From NCBI GenBank assembly GCA_028278345.1, contig JANQEL010000215.1, positions 1 through 60,293 of the forward strand: a stretch of 60,293 nucleotides of DNA. The letters run 5' to 3'. The notes beneath the pieces were generated by a model that was not told where the DNA came from, did not search any database, and was given only the letters and a program-made list of their open reading frames with translations. Below, piece by piece: positions 42,795-50,434 of this stretch; position 1 is the stretch's first letter; every line of letters begins with the position of its first letter. This DNA is from Myxococcota bacterium. GTDB lineage: Bacteria > Myxococcota_A > UBA9160 > UBA4427. The position numbers and the translations under genes were made by a program.

Positions 42795-42800
42795 ACATTA

Positions 42801-42810
42801 CAACCGGTTG
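42801..42810. promoter_or_regulatory. CAACCGGTTG palindrome
   Basis: A self-complementary 10-mer seven bases after the amidohydrolase stop and 67 bases before the larger palindrome. It shares AACCGG with that site and may be a secondary contact for the TetR regulator. Confidence 0.3.
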
Positions 42811-42876
42811 AGGTCGTTCCTGCTGATTCTACCGATGCCTCGGGCGCTCTCCTGGACGAAGATTCTCAATCAACCG

Positions 42877-42899
42877 GAACCGGAATTCGATTCCGGTTC
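42877..42899. promoter_or_regulatory. 23-bp palindrome, candidate TetR operator
   Basis: GAACCGGAAT (42877-42886), TCG, ATTCCGGTTC (42890-42899): a perfect inverted repeat with a three-base centre, 68 bases before the TetR start. Size and position are those of a TetR-family autoregulatory operator. Confidence 0.65.
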
Positions 42900-42966
42900 G
42901 TGATAGGATGCCCCACCTCGGCGGCTCGACCGTGTCGTACCGCCTCTCTCGAAGGACTGCTCCTGC

Positions 42967-43635
42967 ATGGCCCTACCGAGTGAAGTCCCGACCCGACACG
43001 ACCTGCGATGGATTCGTCCACCGCGGCAGGCGCGCACCCACCAGAGCCTCGAACGGGTGCTCGATGTCGCCGAGGCCATGCTGCAGGAACGCGACTTCGA
43101 CGCGATCCACGTGAGTGGGTTGGCGAGTCGCGCGGAGACTTCGGTCGCCGCCTTCTATCGGCGCTTCAAGGACAAGGACGCCCTGCTCCACGCGCTCCAC
43201 GAGCGGCACTGCGAGGAGGCGTACGCCACGGCGGACGACGCCCTCGAAGCCTCGCGTTGGGAAGGTGCGAACATCGCCGACATCCTGCACACGATCTTCC
43301 CCTTCCTCGTGAACATCCTGCATTCGAACGAGCACCTCGACCGGGCGATCCTGCAGCGCGTCGTCACCGACGAAGCGATGCGCGAACGGCAGATGAAGCT
43401 CAGTCGCTACGTCGTTTCGGGCATCACGGAACTCCTGCTCTCGCGCGGCGAAGAGATCCGACACCCCGAGCCCGCGCGTGCGATCTCCTTCGCCTGCGTG
43501 CAGGCCCTGGGCATGCTCTTCTACCGCCACGCGGTCGGCACCGACGACATCGGCGACTACACGCTGAACGACGAAGCCGTGGCGAACGAACTCGCCGCAT
43601 CCTTTCTCGCGTATCTCGGCATCGAGAACGCGTGA
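42967..43635 (+). CDS. TetR-family transcriptional regulator
   Basis: A 222-residue regulator. The N-terminal helix-turn-helix is plain: LERVLDVAEAMLQERDFDAIHVSGLASRA then TSVAAFYRRFKDKDALLHAL (residues about 28-78), and the C-terminal ligand-binding domain is alpha-helical with FPFLVNILHSNEHLDRAIL. It probably represses its own gene and the two ferritin-like genes that follow in the same direction, via the 23-bp palindrome upstream. The ligand is likely hydrophobic but unknown. AAGGA is about ten bases before the ATG. Confidence 0.9.
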   Translation: MALPSEVPTRHDLRWIRPPRQARTHQSLERVLDVAEAMLQERDFDAIHVSGLASRAETSVAAFYRRFKDKDALLHALHERHCEEAYATADDALEASRWEGANIADILHTIFPFLVNILHSNEHLDRAILQRVVTDEAMRERQMKLSRYVVSGITELLLSRGEEIRHPEPARAISFACVQALGMLFYRHAVGTDDIGDYTLNDEAVANELAASFLAYLGIENA

Positions 43636-43683
43636 GCGCCCAATCCCACCTGCCATCCCGATGGCCCGCACAGGAGAACCCCG

Positions 43684-44646
43684 ATGAAGCGATTCCTTCA
43701 CCACGATGAGCTCGCGCGGGATAGCCGTTTCGTACGCCAGTCGAACGCGCAATCCACGGTGCTCGCAGCCATGCCGGACGATCTCGACACGGTCGTGAAC
43801 GCCTTCGAGCAGTTCAGCGACATGATCGAAGAGTCCGTGCGCGGCACGGCGGCCGAGCCGCTCTTCGAGGCCTATGGCCCGGCCTTTGCGCTCACGATCT
43901 TGAACGAGCCCATCGACCCCGACGTGCCCGAAGCGCTCACGCGCCTACTGCTGCGCATGCACGGCATTTTCGTCGGCGAGATGCAGGCCCTCGAAGGCGC
44001 GGCCCGCTCGCTCTACGACTTCCCCGACGCACCGTGGGAGTTCAAGATGAACATGGCGCGCCAGTGCTGGGACGAAGCGCGCCACGTGCAGATCTTCGAG
44101 AAGCTGCTCACCCACCTCGGCGGCCAGGTGGGCATGTTCCCCGAGAGCACCTTCCTCTTCGAAGCCGCCTGCAGCGACGATCCGGCCATGCGCGTGGCCG
44201 GCGTGAACCGCGGCCTCGAGGGCCTCGCCTGCGACGTCTTCCGCGACATGATCCGCTATGCGGAGAAAACCGACGATGAAAAGATGCGCCAGGCCGTCGA
44301 CTACGTGCTCGCCGACGAGCTCACCCACGTGCGCTTCGGCTCGGAGTGGGTGCGCGAGTTCACCAAGGGCGATCCCGAATACCTCGAGCGCACCCAGGAG
44401 TATCGCCGCACCGTCGACAAGCAGTTCAGCTTCGGCGGCGCGCGCAGCGACCGCGAAGACGCCGCGATCCCGATCGCCTGGGAAGACCGCATCGAAGCGG
44501 GCTTCACCGAAGAAGAGCTGAAGGAACTCGCCACCCTCTCGGGCGGCGGCCCCAGCAAGGAGACGCTCCGCGAAGCGGCGCGCATCATCCGCGAACGCCA
44601 CATGGAGAAACGCAAGGCGAAGAGCGGCGAGGAGGCGCGATCATGA
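43684..44646 (+). CDS. Ferritin-like protein 1 (DUF455-like)
   Basis: A 320-residue helical protein; AGGAG precedes the start. QCWDEARHVQIFEKLL and VLADELTHVRFGSEWV are the E-x-x-H pairs of a di-iron/ferritin-like bundle as in DUF455 proteins, with an earlier Glu likely in GEMQALEGAARSLY. A charged tail ends in KRKAKSGEEARS. It may be an oxygen-using di-iron enzyme. Coupled by ATGA to the next gene, and in the TetR unit. Confidence 0.8.
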   Translation: MKRFLHHDELARDSRFVRQSNAQSTVLAAMPDDLDTVVNAFEQFSDMIEESVRGTAAEPLFEAYGPAFALTILNEPIDPDVPEALTRLLLRMHGIFVGEMQALEGAARSLYDFPDAPWEFKMNMARQCWDEARHVQIFEKLLTHLGGQVGMFPESTFLFEAACSDDPAMRVAGVNRGLEGLACDVFRDMIRYAEKTDDEKMRQAVDYVLADELTHVRFGSEWVREFTKGDPEYLERTQEYRRTVDKQFSFGGARSDREDAAIPIAWEDRIEAGFTEEELKELATLSGGGPSKETLREAARIIRERHMEKRKAKSGEEARS

Positions 44647-45329
44647 GCGAGATGCGTATGTACCCGGGCATGTCGCCCGACGAGAAGACCACCTTTCCGC
44701 CCTACTCGGCCTTCGACATCCCCGCCGACCTGCGCGAGCTGTCTGGGCGCTACGACGTCGAGGCCATGGCACGCCGCTGCCGCAACTTCCGCTACGCCGA
44801 AGAGTGGTTGATGATGATGATCGGCGGCTGGATCGCGACCATCCCCGAGCTCCCGGTGAAGACGGGCCTGGGCAAGGTGGTCTGGGAGGTCGCGCAGGCG
44901 GCGGACGAACTCGGCAAGCGTCTGCCCGAGCTGCGCTGTGGCACCAAGGCGGTGAACGCTTCGGAATCCGCCAATGACGCGTTCGCGGCCTTCATCCAGT
45001 CGGTGTCGGAGCCCGAGCGCCCGGACCTCACGGTCGAGAAGCTCTCCGGCATCATCGACGTGCTGATCCCGCATCTGGCCGACGTCTACGAGCTGACCAT
45101 GCGCGAGACGGATCAGATCTGCGATGCGCCCACGATCGAGATCCTCGATCACGTGGTGCGCAAGCACCGACAGCACATCACCTGGGGACAGGAAGTGCTC
45201 GATCGCCTGTGCGACACCGACGCCCTGCGTGAGCGCCGCCGCGTTCGCGCGCAGGAGCTGAACGCCCAGCTCGAGAAGTCCGGCGGCGTGACGGGCACCC
45301 TCGCCGAAGAGCGCGCGGTCCCGAACTAG
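44643..45329 (+). CDS. Ferritin-like protein 2, partner of the preceding gene
   Basis: A 228-residue helical protein with ATG inside the previous stop (ATGA). RYAEEWLMMMIGGWIATIP, LTMRETDQICDAPTIEILDHVV and KHRQHITWGQEVLDRLCD place Glu and His residues where a degenerate ferritin bundle would have metal ligands. It is shorter and more divergent than its partner, so it may be a non-catalytic subunit. The tight coupling suggests a heteromeric complex. Confidence 0.68.
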   Translation: MSEMRMYPGMSPDEKTTFPPYSAFDIPADLRELSGRYDVEAMARRCRNFRYAEEWLMMMIGGWIATIPELPVKTGLGKVVWEVAQAADELGKRLPELRCGTKAVNASESANDAFAAFIQSVSEPERPDLTVEKLSGIIDVLIPHLADVYELTMRETDQICDAPTIEILDHVVRKHRQHITWGQEVLDRLCDTDALRERRRVRAQELNAQLEKSGGVTGTLAEERAVPN

Positions 45330-45340
45330 CGCTGCAAGCC

Positions 45341-45369
45341 GCCGCGGGTCGCGCCCAGAGCGCGACCCG
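45341..45369. terminator. 12-bp GC hairpin between convergent genes
   Basis: CGCGGGTCGCGC-CCAGA-GCGCGACCCGCG is a perfect 12-bp stem with five-base loop, between the ends of the ferritin-like operon and the outer-membrane gene. It has no T tract but would pause or protect transcripts from both sides. Confidence 0.5.
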
Positions 45370-45381
45370 CGTGCGGATGCG

Positions 45382-46665
45382 CTACTGCGGCGCTTCAGCG
45401 CGCCACCAATCGTCCGGCGCCACGAAGGCGCGACGGATCCCCACGCTACCGAAGACGAAGTCCATGTCGTCGCTGCGGATCGTGTAGTCGGCGCCGATGT
45501 CGATCAACCACCTTTCGTCGTAGTGCCACTCGAACTTCGCCCCGATCGTGTGTGCGTGGTAGTCGCTGAAGTCGGTGTCCTGGGTGCGATACCTCGGCCG
45601 TGGATCGGCCGCATCGAGGGTGATGTCGTAGTGCTTGCTCTCGGTCTGGTCGTAGTAGCGGTAGCGAAGGCGAAGGTTCAACCGATCGGGGGCGAGCTGC
45701 TGGTAGATCACCGACTCGGCCGAGTAACCGCGCACCTCCCAGCTGTCGAAGCCGTAGCTCCCGCCCAGCTGGACCGCCGTCGAGTCGAAGAGCAGGCGAC
45801 GCACACGCCCGAATAGCGTCCCGCGATTGCGCGAGTTGGGCAGGGCCTCCTCGATCTCGAAGCCGTCGGCGTCGTTGTCGAATGCAAAGGGCGGACGCGT
45901 GCCGTCCTCGCGGATCACGACGCCGTTGTACGGTGTCTCGAGGAAATCGGCCTGATAGGTGAAGGTACCGCCGATTTCTCCGAACGAACGACGATCGAGC
46001 AGTTGCCGCACCGTCAGCGTGGTGGTGAAGGTGTGGCGGTAGTCGTGCCCCTCGTTCTCTCGGCCGTTGAAGCGGATGATGTCGAGGACGTCGAAGTAGT
46101 AGTTGGCGCCCAGGTCGACGGTGGTGTTGCCGTTGTTGAAGTCATAGGCCGTGTTTCCGCCATAACCCAGACTCCAGTAGTCGCGCTCACCGCTCAGGTG
46201 CAGGAAGGCACCCACGCGGCGGTCGACCTCGAGCTCGTAGCTCGCTCCGAATTCGAAGCCGAAGTAGTAATCGCCCGACGCACCCGTCTGCTTCGGATAG
46301 TCGTCGAGGCGGCCGATCGAGGCGCTCGTCACGATGTCCATACTGGCCATGCCCCAGGCCGAAAGACGCTCATTGACGTTGTAGTCGGCGATGAAGACCG
46401 TCTCGATCACCTGGAGTTCTTCGTCGAGGAAGGGGTTGCCCTCTCCCTTGTCGGGCTGGTCGTAGTAGCCGAAGCGCAGGCCGAGGTGGCCGGTGCCCGC
46501 CTCGCCCGTTCCGGTGAACTCGATTTCCGGGAGATCGTCCTGAGGCGTGGGATCCGATTTGTTCGCGACCGGAAAGCCCACCTTCACCTGGGCGCTGCTG
46601 GGCGCGACGAGCAGCAGCGCCACGAACAGGCCGATGACGAGTTGCCGTGTGATGCGATCCCCCAT
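45382..46665 (-). CDS. Outer-membrane beta-barrel protein (DUF3570-like)
   Basis: A 427-residue protein with signal peptide LVIGLFVALLLVAPSSA. Long amphipathic strands with aromatic residues dominate: HLGLRFGYYDQPDKGEGN, DYYFGFEFGASYELE, TVDLGANYYFDVLD, LNLRLRYRYYDQT and IGAKFEWHYDERW; the protein begins its last strands with VFGSVGIRRAF. The MDIVTSASIG block resembles DUF3570 outer-membrane proteins. The start MGDRIT is used because upstream codons overlap the divergent gene region. Cargo unknown. Confidence 0.75.
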   Translation of the reverse strand: MGDRITRQLVIGLFVALLLVAPSSAQVKVGFPVANKSDPTPQDDLPEIEFTGTGEAGTGHLGLRFGYYDQPDKGEGNPFLDEELQVIETVFIADYNVNERLSAWGMASMDIVTSASIGRLDDYPKQTGASGDYYFGFEFGASYELEVDRRVGAFLHLSGERDYWSLGYGGNTAYDFNNGNTTVDLGANYYFDVLDIIRFNGRENEGHDYRHTFTTTLTVRQLLDRRSFGEIGGTFTYQADFLETPYNGVVIREDGTRPPFAFDNDADGFEIEEALPNSRNRGTLFGRVRRLLFDSTAVQLGGSYGFDSWEVRGYSAESVIYQQLAPDRLNLRLRYRYYDQTESKHYDITLDAADPRPRYRTQDTDFSDYHAHTIGAKFEWHYDERWLIDIGADYTIRSDDMDFVFGSVGIRRAFVAPDDWWRAEAPQ

Positions 46666-46750
46666 GGCGCGAACCTTATCAGAGCGCCTCTTCTTTGCGA
46701 ACATCGGGCCCGCACAGCGAAGCGCCCGAACGAAGATGGAGAGCCCCCAC

Positions 46751-47803
46751 GTGAGCGAGCACGAACCGATCGTCATCTGCCTCGGATATCCCGGCCTGCA
46801 ACAGCCGCGCTTCATCGAACGCCTCGAGGCGATCGATCCCCGCATCGAAGTCGTGACCCTGCCCGCCGACGAGGGTTCCGATTGGGGTGCGGCGACGCCC
46901 CACCTCCCCCACGACGAGCCACCGCCCTGGGCACTGAGTCACGCCGAAGAACGTCGCCATGCACTTGCACGCTGCGAAGCCATGATCGCCCTCAATACGC
47001 CGAAGGCGCTGATGGAAGTCGCCCCGCGTCTGAAGTGGCTGCAGGGGCTGGGCGCGGGGGTCGAACAGTTCGTCGCCGCGGGCGTGCGGCGCGATCGGGT
47101 CGTCGTCACCAATGCGTCGGGGGTGAGCGCTTCGTCGATGTCCGAGTGGGTGATCGGTCAGCTTCTCCAGATCTGGAAGCGCTTCGCAGAGCAACAGCGA
47201 CACCAGCGCGATCACGCCTATGTCCGCAGCTATGGTCGCAGCCTCGCGGGGAGCGTGATCGGCATCGTGGGGATGGGGAGCATCGGCTGCGAAGTGGCGC
47301 GTCGCGCGCGCGCTTTCGGCTGCACGGTGCTGGGTTTGAAGCGCACGCCGAAAACCGGCGAAGCCGCGCAGCTCGCCGACGAGATCTACACCCCGGACCA
47401 ACTCCACGACATGCTGGCGCGCTGCGACGCGGTGGTGATCGCGGCCCCCGCGAGCCCCGATACGAAATACCTGATCGACTCCAAGGCCTTCGCCGCGATG
47501 AAACAGGGCGCCACCCTCGTCAACGTCGCGCGCGGCTCCCTCGTCGATACCGAAGCGTTGATCGAAGCCATGGAGAGCGGCCAGCTCGCTGCTGCCGCCC
47601 TCGACGTCTTCGAGGAAGAACCCCTGCCGGCCTCGAGCCCATTGTGGGACATCGAGAACCTCTACGTCTCGGCCCACTCGTCGGTCTCGGTCGATCGCTA
47701 CATGGACGACGTCTTCGAACTCTTCGAGGCGAACGTGAAGCGCTACGTCGAAGGCGTTCCCCTGCGCAACCTCGTGGACATGGAGACGCTGGGGTTCGCC
47801 TGA
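46751..47803 (+). CDS. D-2-hydroxyacid dehydrogenase (NAD-dependent)
   Basis: A 350-residue oxidoreductase. GTG 46751 has GGAG nine bases upstream, while the ATG 15 bases earlier lacks a site; either could be used. LKWLQGLGAGVEQFV, VIGIVGMGSIGCEVARRA (NAD-binding GxGxxG), VNVARGSLVDTEALIEA and ALDVFEEEPLP with Arg and Glu of the catalytic site are typical. The His of the Arg/Glu/His triad would be in YVSAHSSVSV. Substrate unknown; homologs act on phosphoglycerate or glyoxylate. Confidence 0.9.
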   Translation: MSEHEPIVICLGYPGLQQPRFIERLEAIDPRIEVVTLPADEGSDWGAATPHLPHDEPPPWALSHAEERRHALARCEAMIALNTPKALMEVAPRLKWLQGLGAGVEQFVAAGVRRDRVVVTNASGVSASSMSEWVIGQLLQIWKRFAEQQRHQRDHAYVRSYGRSLAGSVIGIVGMGSIGCEVARRARAFGCTVLGLKRTPKTGEAAQLADEIYTPDQLHDMLARCDAVVIAAPASPDTKYLIDSKAFAAMKQGATLVNVARGSLVDTEALIEAMESGQLAAAALDVFEEEPLPASSPLWDIENLYVSAHSSVSVDRYMDDVFELFEANVKRYVEGVPLRNLVDMETLGFA

Positions 47804-47805
47804 GC

Positions 47806-48840
47806 TCAGCCCTGCACCTCGACGACGGTCCGACCCATCGTCTTGCGCGCCTCCATGGCTTCGAGGGCCGCGGGCACTTCGTCGAAGCCGACCACGCGAC
47901 CGATCACGGGGCGGATCGTCTTGCTCGCGAGCAACTCTTCGAGGTGCGCCTCGACTTCGTCGCCCACCGAGCGCGGCATGAAGTTCCACCCCGTCGCCTG
48001 CTTGATCGCGTCGGCGTTCCGCGTATAGACGAGGATCACGCCGAGCAGCGCGAAGTTGCCGAAAAGGATCGCGCGCGGCTCGAAGCCGCTGTCCTCCCGG
48101 TCGATGCCGCTCGAGAAGCCCACCATCACGTGGCGCCCGTTCAGACCGATGCACTGCCACGAGCGCTCGGTCACCTCGCCGCCCACGGTGTCGAAGACGA
48201 CGTCGACCCCCTTGCCATCGGTCTGCTCGACGACCCACGGCGAGAAGTCGCCCGAGGTGTAGTCGAAGACCGCATCGGCGCCGAGCTCGCGGCAGAGTTC
48301 GAGCTTGGCCTCGCTTCCCGCGGTGGCGAGCACCTTCGCGCCGGCCGCTTTCGCGAGCTGCACCGCCGCCGAGCCGATGCCTCCCGCCGCCGCGTGGATG
48401 AGCACGCTCTCGCCTTCGCGAAGCTGCGCGCGCTCGTGGAGCGAGAGGTGGGAGAGATGGAAGGGAAAGAAGAAGGCCGCGGCTTCGCGATCGTCGAGGC
48501 TCTCGGGCACTTCGAAGAGCATGTCGAGGCCCGCGAGAGCCTGCTCGGCGTATCCCCCCATCGCCCCGTCCGGGGTCGTCATGACGCGCTTGCCGAGCCA
48601 TTCCTCCGCCCCGGCTCCCACGGCGTCGACCACCCCGACCACCTCCATTCCCGCCACGTAGGGCAGCGGCGGGTTCACCGTGCGGTAGCGGCCGTAGCAG
48701 CCGTCGATGTCGTTGAAGTTCAGCACCGTCGAGCGGACGGCGATGCGCACCTGCTCTGGGCCGGGCTCGAGATCGTCGATCTCGTCGAGTTCGAGGGCTT
48801 TCGTGGGGTTCGCGTGACGATGAACGCGCCAGGCTTTCAT
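47806..48840 (-). CDS. Zinc-free quinone/enoyl oxidoreductase (medium-chain dehydrogenase family)
   Basis: A 344-residue NADPH-dependent MDR protein, started five bases after GGAGG. NFNDIDGCYGRYRTVNPPLPYVAGMEVVG is split around residue 42-70, LIHAAAGGIGSAAVQLAKAAGAKV is the AxxGxxG dinucleotide motif, and VVFDTVGGEV is typical of quinone oxidoreductases. Catalytic zinc ligands of alcohol dehydrogenases are absent. It ends two bases from the convergent dehydrogenase. Confidence 0.9.
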   Translation of the reverse strand: MKAWRVHRHANPTKALELDEIDDLEPGPEQVRIAVRSTVLNFNDIDGCYGRYRTVNPPLPYVAGMEVVGVVDAVGAGAEEWLGKRVMTTPDGAMGGYAEQALAGLDMLFEVPESLDDREAAAFFFPFHLSHLSLHERAQLREGESVLIHAAAGGIGSAAVQLAKAAGAKVLATAGSEAKLELCRELGADAVFDYTSGDFSPWVVEQTDGKGVDVVFDTVGGEVTERSWQCIGLNGRHVMVGFSSGIDREDSGFEPRAILFGNFALLGVILVYTRNADAIKQATGWNFMPRSVGDEVEAHLEELLASKTIRPVIGRVVGFDEVPAALEAMEARKTMGRTVVEVQG

Positions 48841-48908
48841 GGAGACCTCCGCAGTCGCCCATTCAGCCTATCATCCAGGTGAACCATGCGTCCGGGGGGA
48901 GCGGTCGG

Positions 48909-49790
48909 GTGACGGAAACCGACCTCGAGGCACTCGAGAAACGCGAGCAGCGCAAGAAACGAGACGAGACCGATGAGTCGCGACTGATCGAACTCGCCGG
49001 CGGCGCGGACGACGAGGAAGTCACGATCTACGTGAAGGGTTTCCTCGGTCGCAACGAATCGCCCAGGCACTTCGACGCCTGGCTGGGCGGCCACCAGAGT
49101 CTCGTCGGCACCCACGAGTGGGGCGAAGGCGCACGCGGCTATCACTGGCAGGCGGGAAACATCCGCAAGCTCGCGTTGCCGATCGCCGGCGGCGCGAAGA
49201 CGCTCTGGGACCTCTACCGCTTCGCGCGCCACACCCGCAAGGTGAACCCCCTGGCGACCGCGGGATGGTTCCTCGCCGAGCAGGCGGTCAGCATCAGCGC
49301 ACAGTTCATCGCGCAGTTCATCGAAGCCCGGAGACAGGCCGAAGAGCGCGCCCACGATCTCGCCGTCGAAATCGAACGGCTCACCCGCGAAGGTCGGGAG
49401 GTGCGCCTCGTGGCCCACTCCCTCGGTTGCCGACAGGCGATCGAAGCCTCGGCCCTGCTGCCGCGGGCGCTGCGCCCGCAAGAGGTTCATCTCTGCGCAC
49501 CGGCGTGCCTCGAAGACGAAGTGGCCGACAAGCTCCACGAACTCGCCCGCGAGCGCGCCCACTTCTATTACACCGAACTCGACAGGGTGCTCGACGTGAG
49601 CTTCCGCGCGATGTCCCAGGGCCGTGCGATCGGCGCGGCTGGCTTGTCGCGCGACTTCGAAGGCCTCGAAGGACACGACGTTTCCGAGGCCTTCGACTTC
49701 TGGGTTCATACGGAATACAAGAACCGCTTCGCGGACTTCGTTGCGGAGCCGGAGTGGGGCGACGAGCGATCGCCTCAGTCGAAGTCGTAG
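48909..49790 (+). CDS. Alpha/beta-hydrolase of the DUF726/TMCO4-like group
   Basis: A 293-residue protein; GTG 48909 has GGGGAG seven bases upstream and is preferred to a GTG ten codons earlier. VTIYVKGFLGRN opens the domain, SLVGTHEWGEGARGYHWQAGN follows, and RLVAHSLGCRQAIEA is the Ser elbow. The central helix VSISAQFIAQFIEARRQAEER is amphipathic. The pattern resembles DUF726 lipase-like proteins. Substrate unknown. Its last 16 bases overlap the convergent Nudix gene. Confidence 0.75.
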   Translation: MTETDLEALEKREQRKKRDETDESRLIELAGGADDEEVTIYVKGFLGRNESPRHFDAWLGGHQSLVGTHEWGEGARGYHWQAGNIRKLALPIAGGAKTLWDLYRFARHTRKVNPLATAGWFLAEQAVSISAQFIAQFIEARRQAEERAHDLAVEIERLTREGREVRLVAHSLGCRQAIEASALLPRALRPQEVHLCAPACLEDEVADKLHELARERAHFYYTELDRVLDVSFRAMSQGRAIGAAGLSRDFEGLEGHDVSEAFDFWVHTEYKNRFADFVAEPEWGDERSPQSKS

Positions 49791-50434
49791 TCGCGAGCCT
49801 CGGCCGCGGCGCGCAACTCCCGAAGGCGCGTCCTTCCCCGCTGCGGCTCCTGGCCCGTCGCCCATTCGACGGCTTCGAGCAGGAGATCCGCGGTCAAGCC
49901 GAAGATCTGGCCTTCGCTCACGTCGATGGTCGTGTTCGTACAGGCCAGGCTGCCGAGATAGACGGTCGTGTCGTTGCGGGCTTCCGGGCGCACGATCTCG
50001 TGCAGGGGAACCCGCATCACGCGCTCCACCTCGGCCGGGTTGGCCCGCAGGGTCGGCGGCTCGTGCAGCCAACTCACGACCGGCACCAGGTGGTGACGCG
50101 CCCCACTCCAGGCATCGTCGAGGGGGCCGAGCACCTCGACGAGGTTCGGATCGAGGCCGACCTCCTCTTCGGCTTCGCGAACCGCCGCCTGGGTCCAGTC
50201 TTCGCCCGGATCGAGCTGACCACCCGGGAAGGCCACCATGCCCGCGTGGGTACGCATGCGCCGCGCCCGCTCGGTCAGGACCACGAACAACTCGTCCGCT
50301 TCCCGCCAGAACGGGATCAATACGGCCGCGCGGCGAAAGCTGGGCGGGATCGCGTCTGCGGGAAAGCTGAAGCGCGATCTCGACGAGACGTTTCGCAAGC
50401 GCGCCTCGAAGGCGTCGGGGTCGATCGCATTCAT
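49775..50434 (-). CDS. Nudix hydrolase, CoA-pyrophosphatase type
   Basis: A 219-residue enzyme with the full Nudix box GGQLDPGEDWTQAAVREAEEEVG and the neighbouring MVAFPGG typical of NudL/YeaB, which splits coenzyme A into phosphopantetheine and 3',5'-ADP. The ATG 50434 overlaps the molybdopterin-enzyme stop (ATGA), which sets the start. Coupling to that gene is curious and suggests shared regulation. Confidence 0.9.
   Translation of the reverse strand: MNAIDPDAFEARLRNVSSRSRFSFPADAIPPSFRRAAVLIPFWREADELFVVLTERARRMRTHAGMVAFPGGQLDPGEDWTQAAVREAEEEVGLDPNLVEVLGPLDDAWSGARHHLVPVVSWLHEPPTLRANPAEVERVMRVPLHEIVRPEARNDTTVYLGSLACTNTTIDVSEGQIFGLTADLLLEAVEWATGQEPQRGRTRLRELRAAAEARDYDFD

Noticed and set aside
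46003..48882. 959-codon frame covering three genes
   Set aside because: Low-complexity translation overlapping three well-supported genes in other frames.
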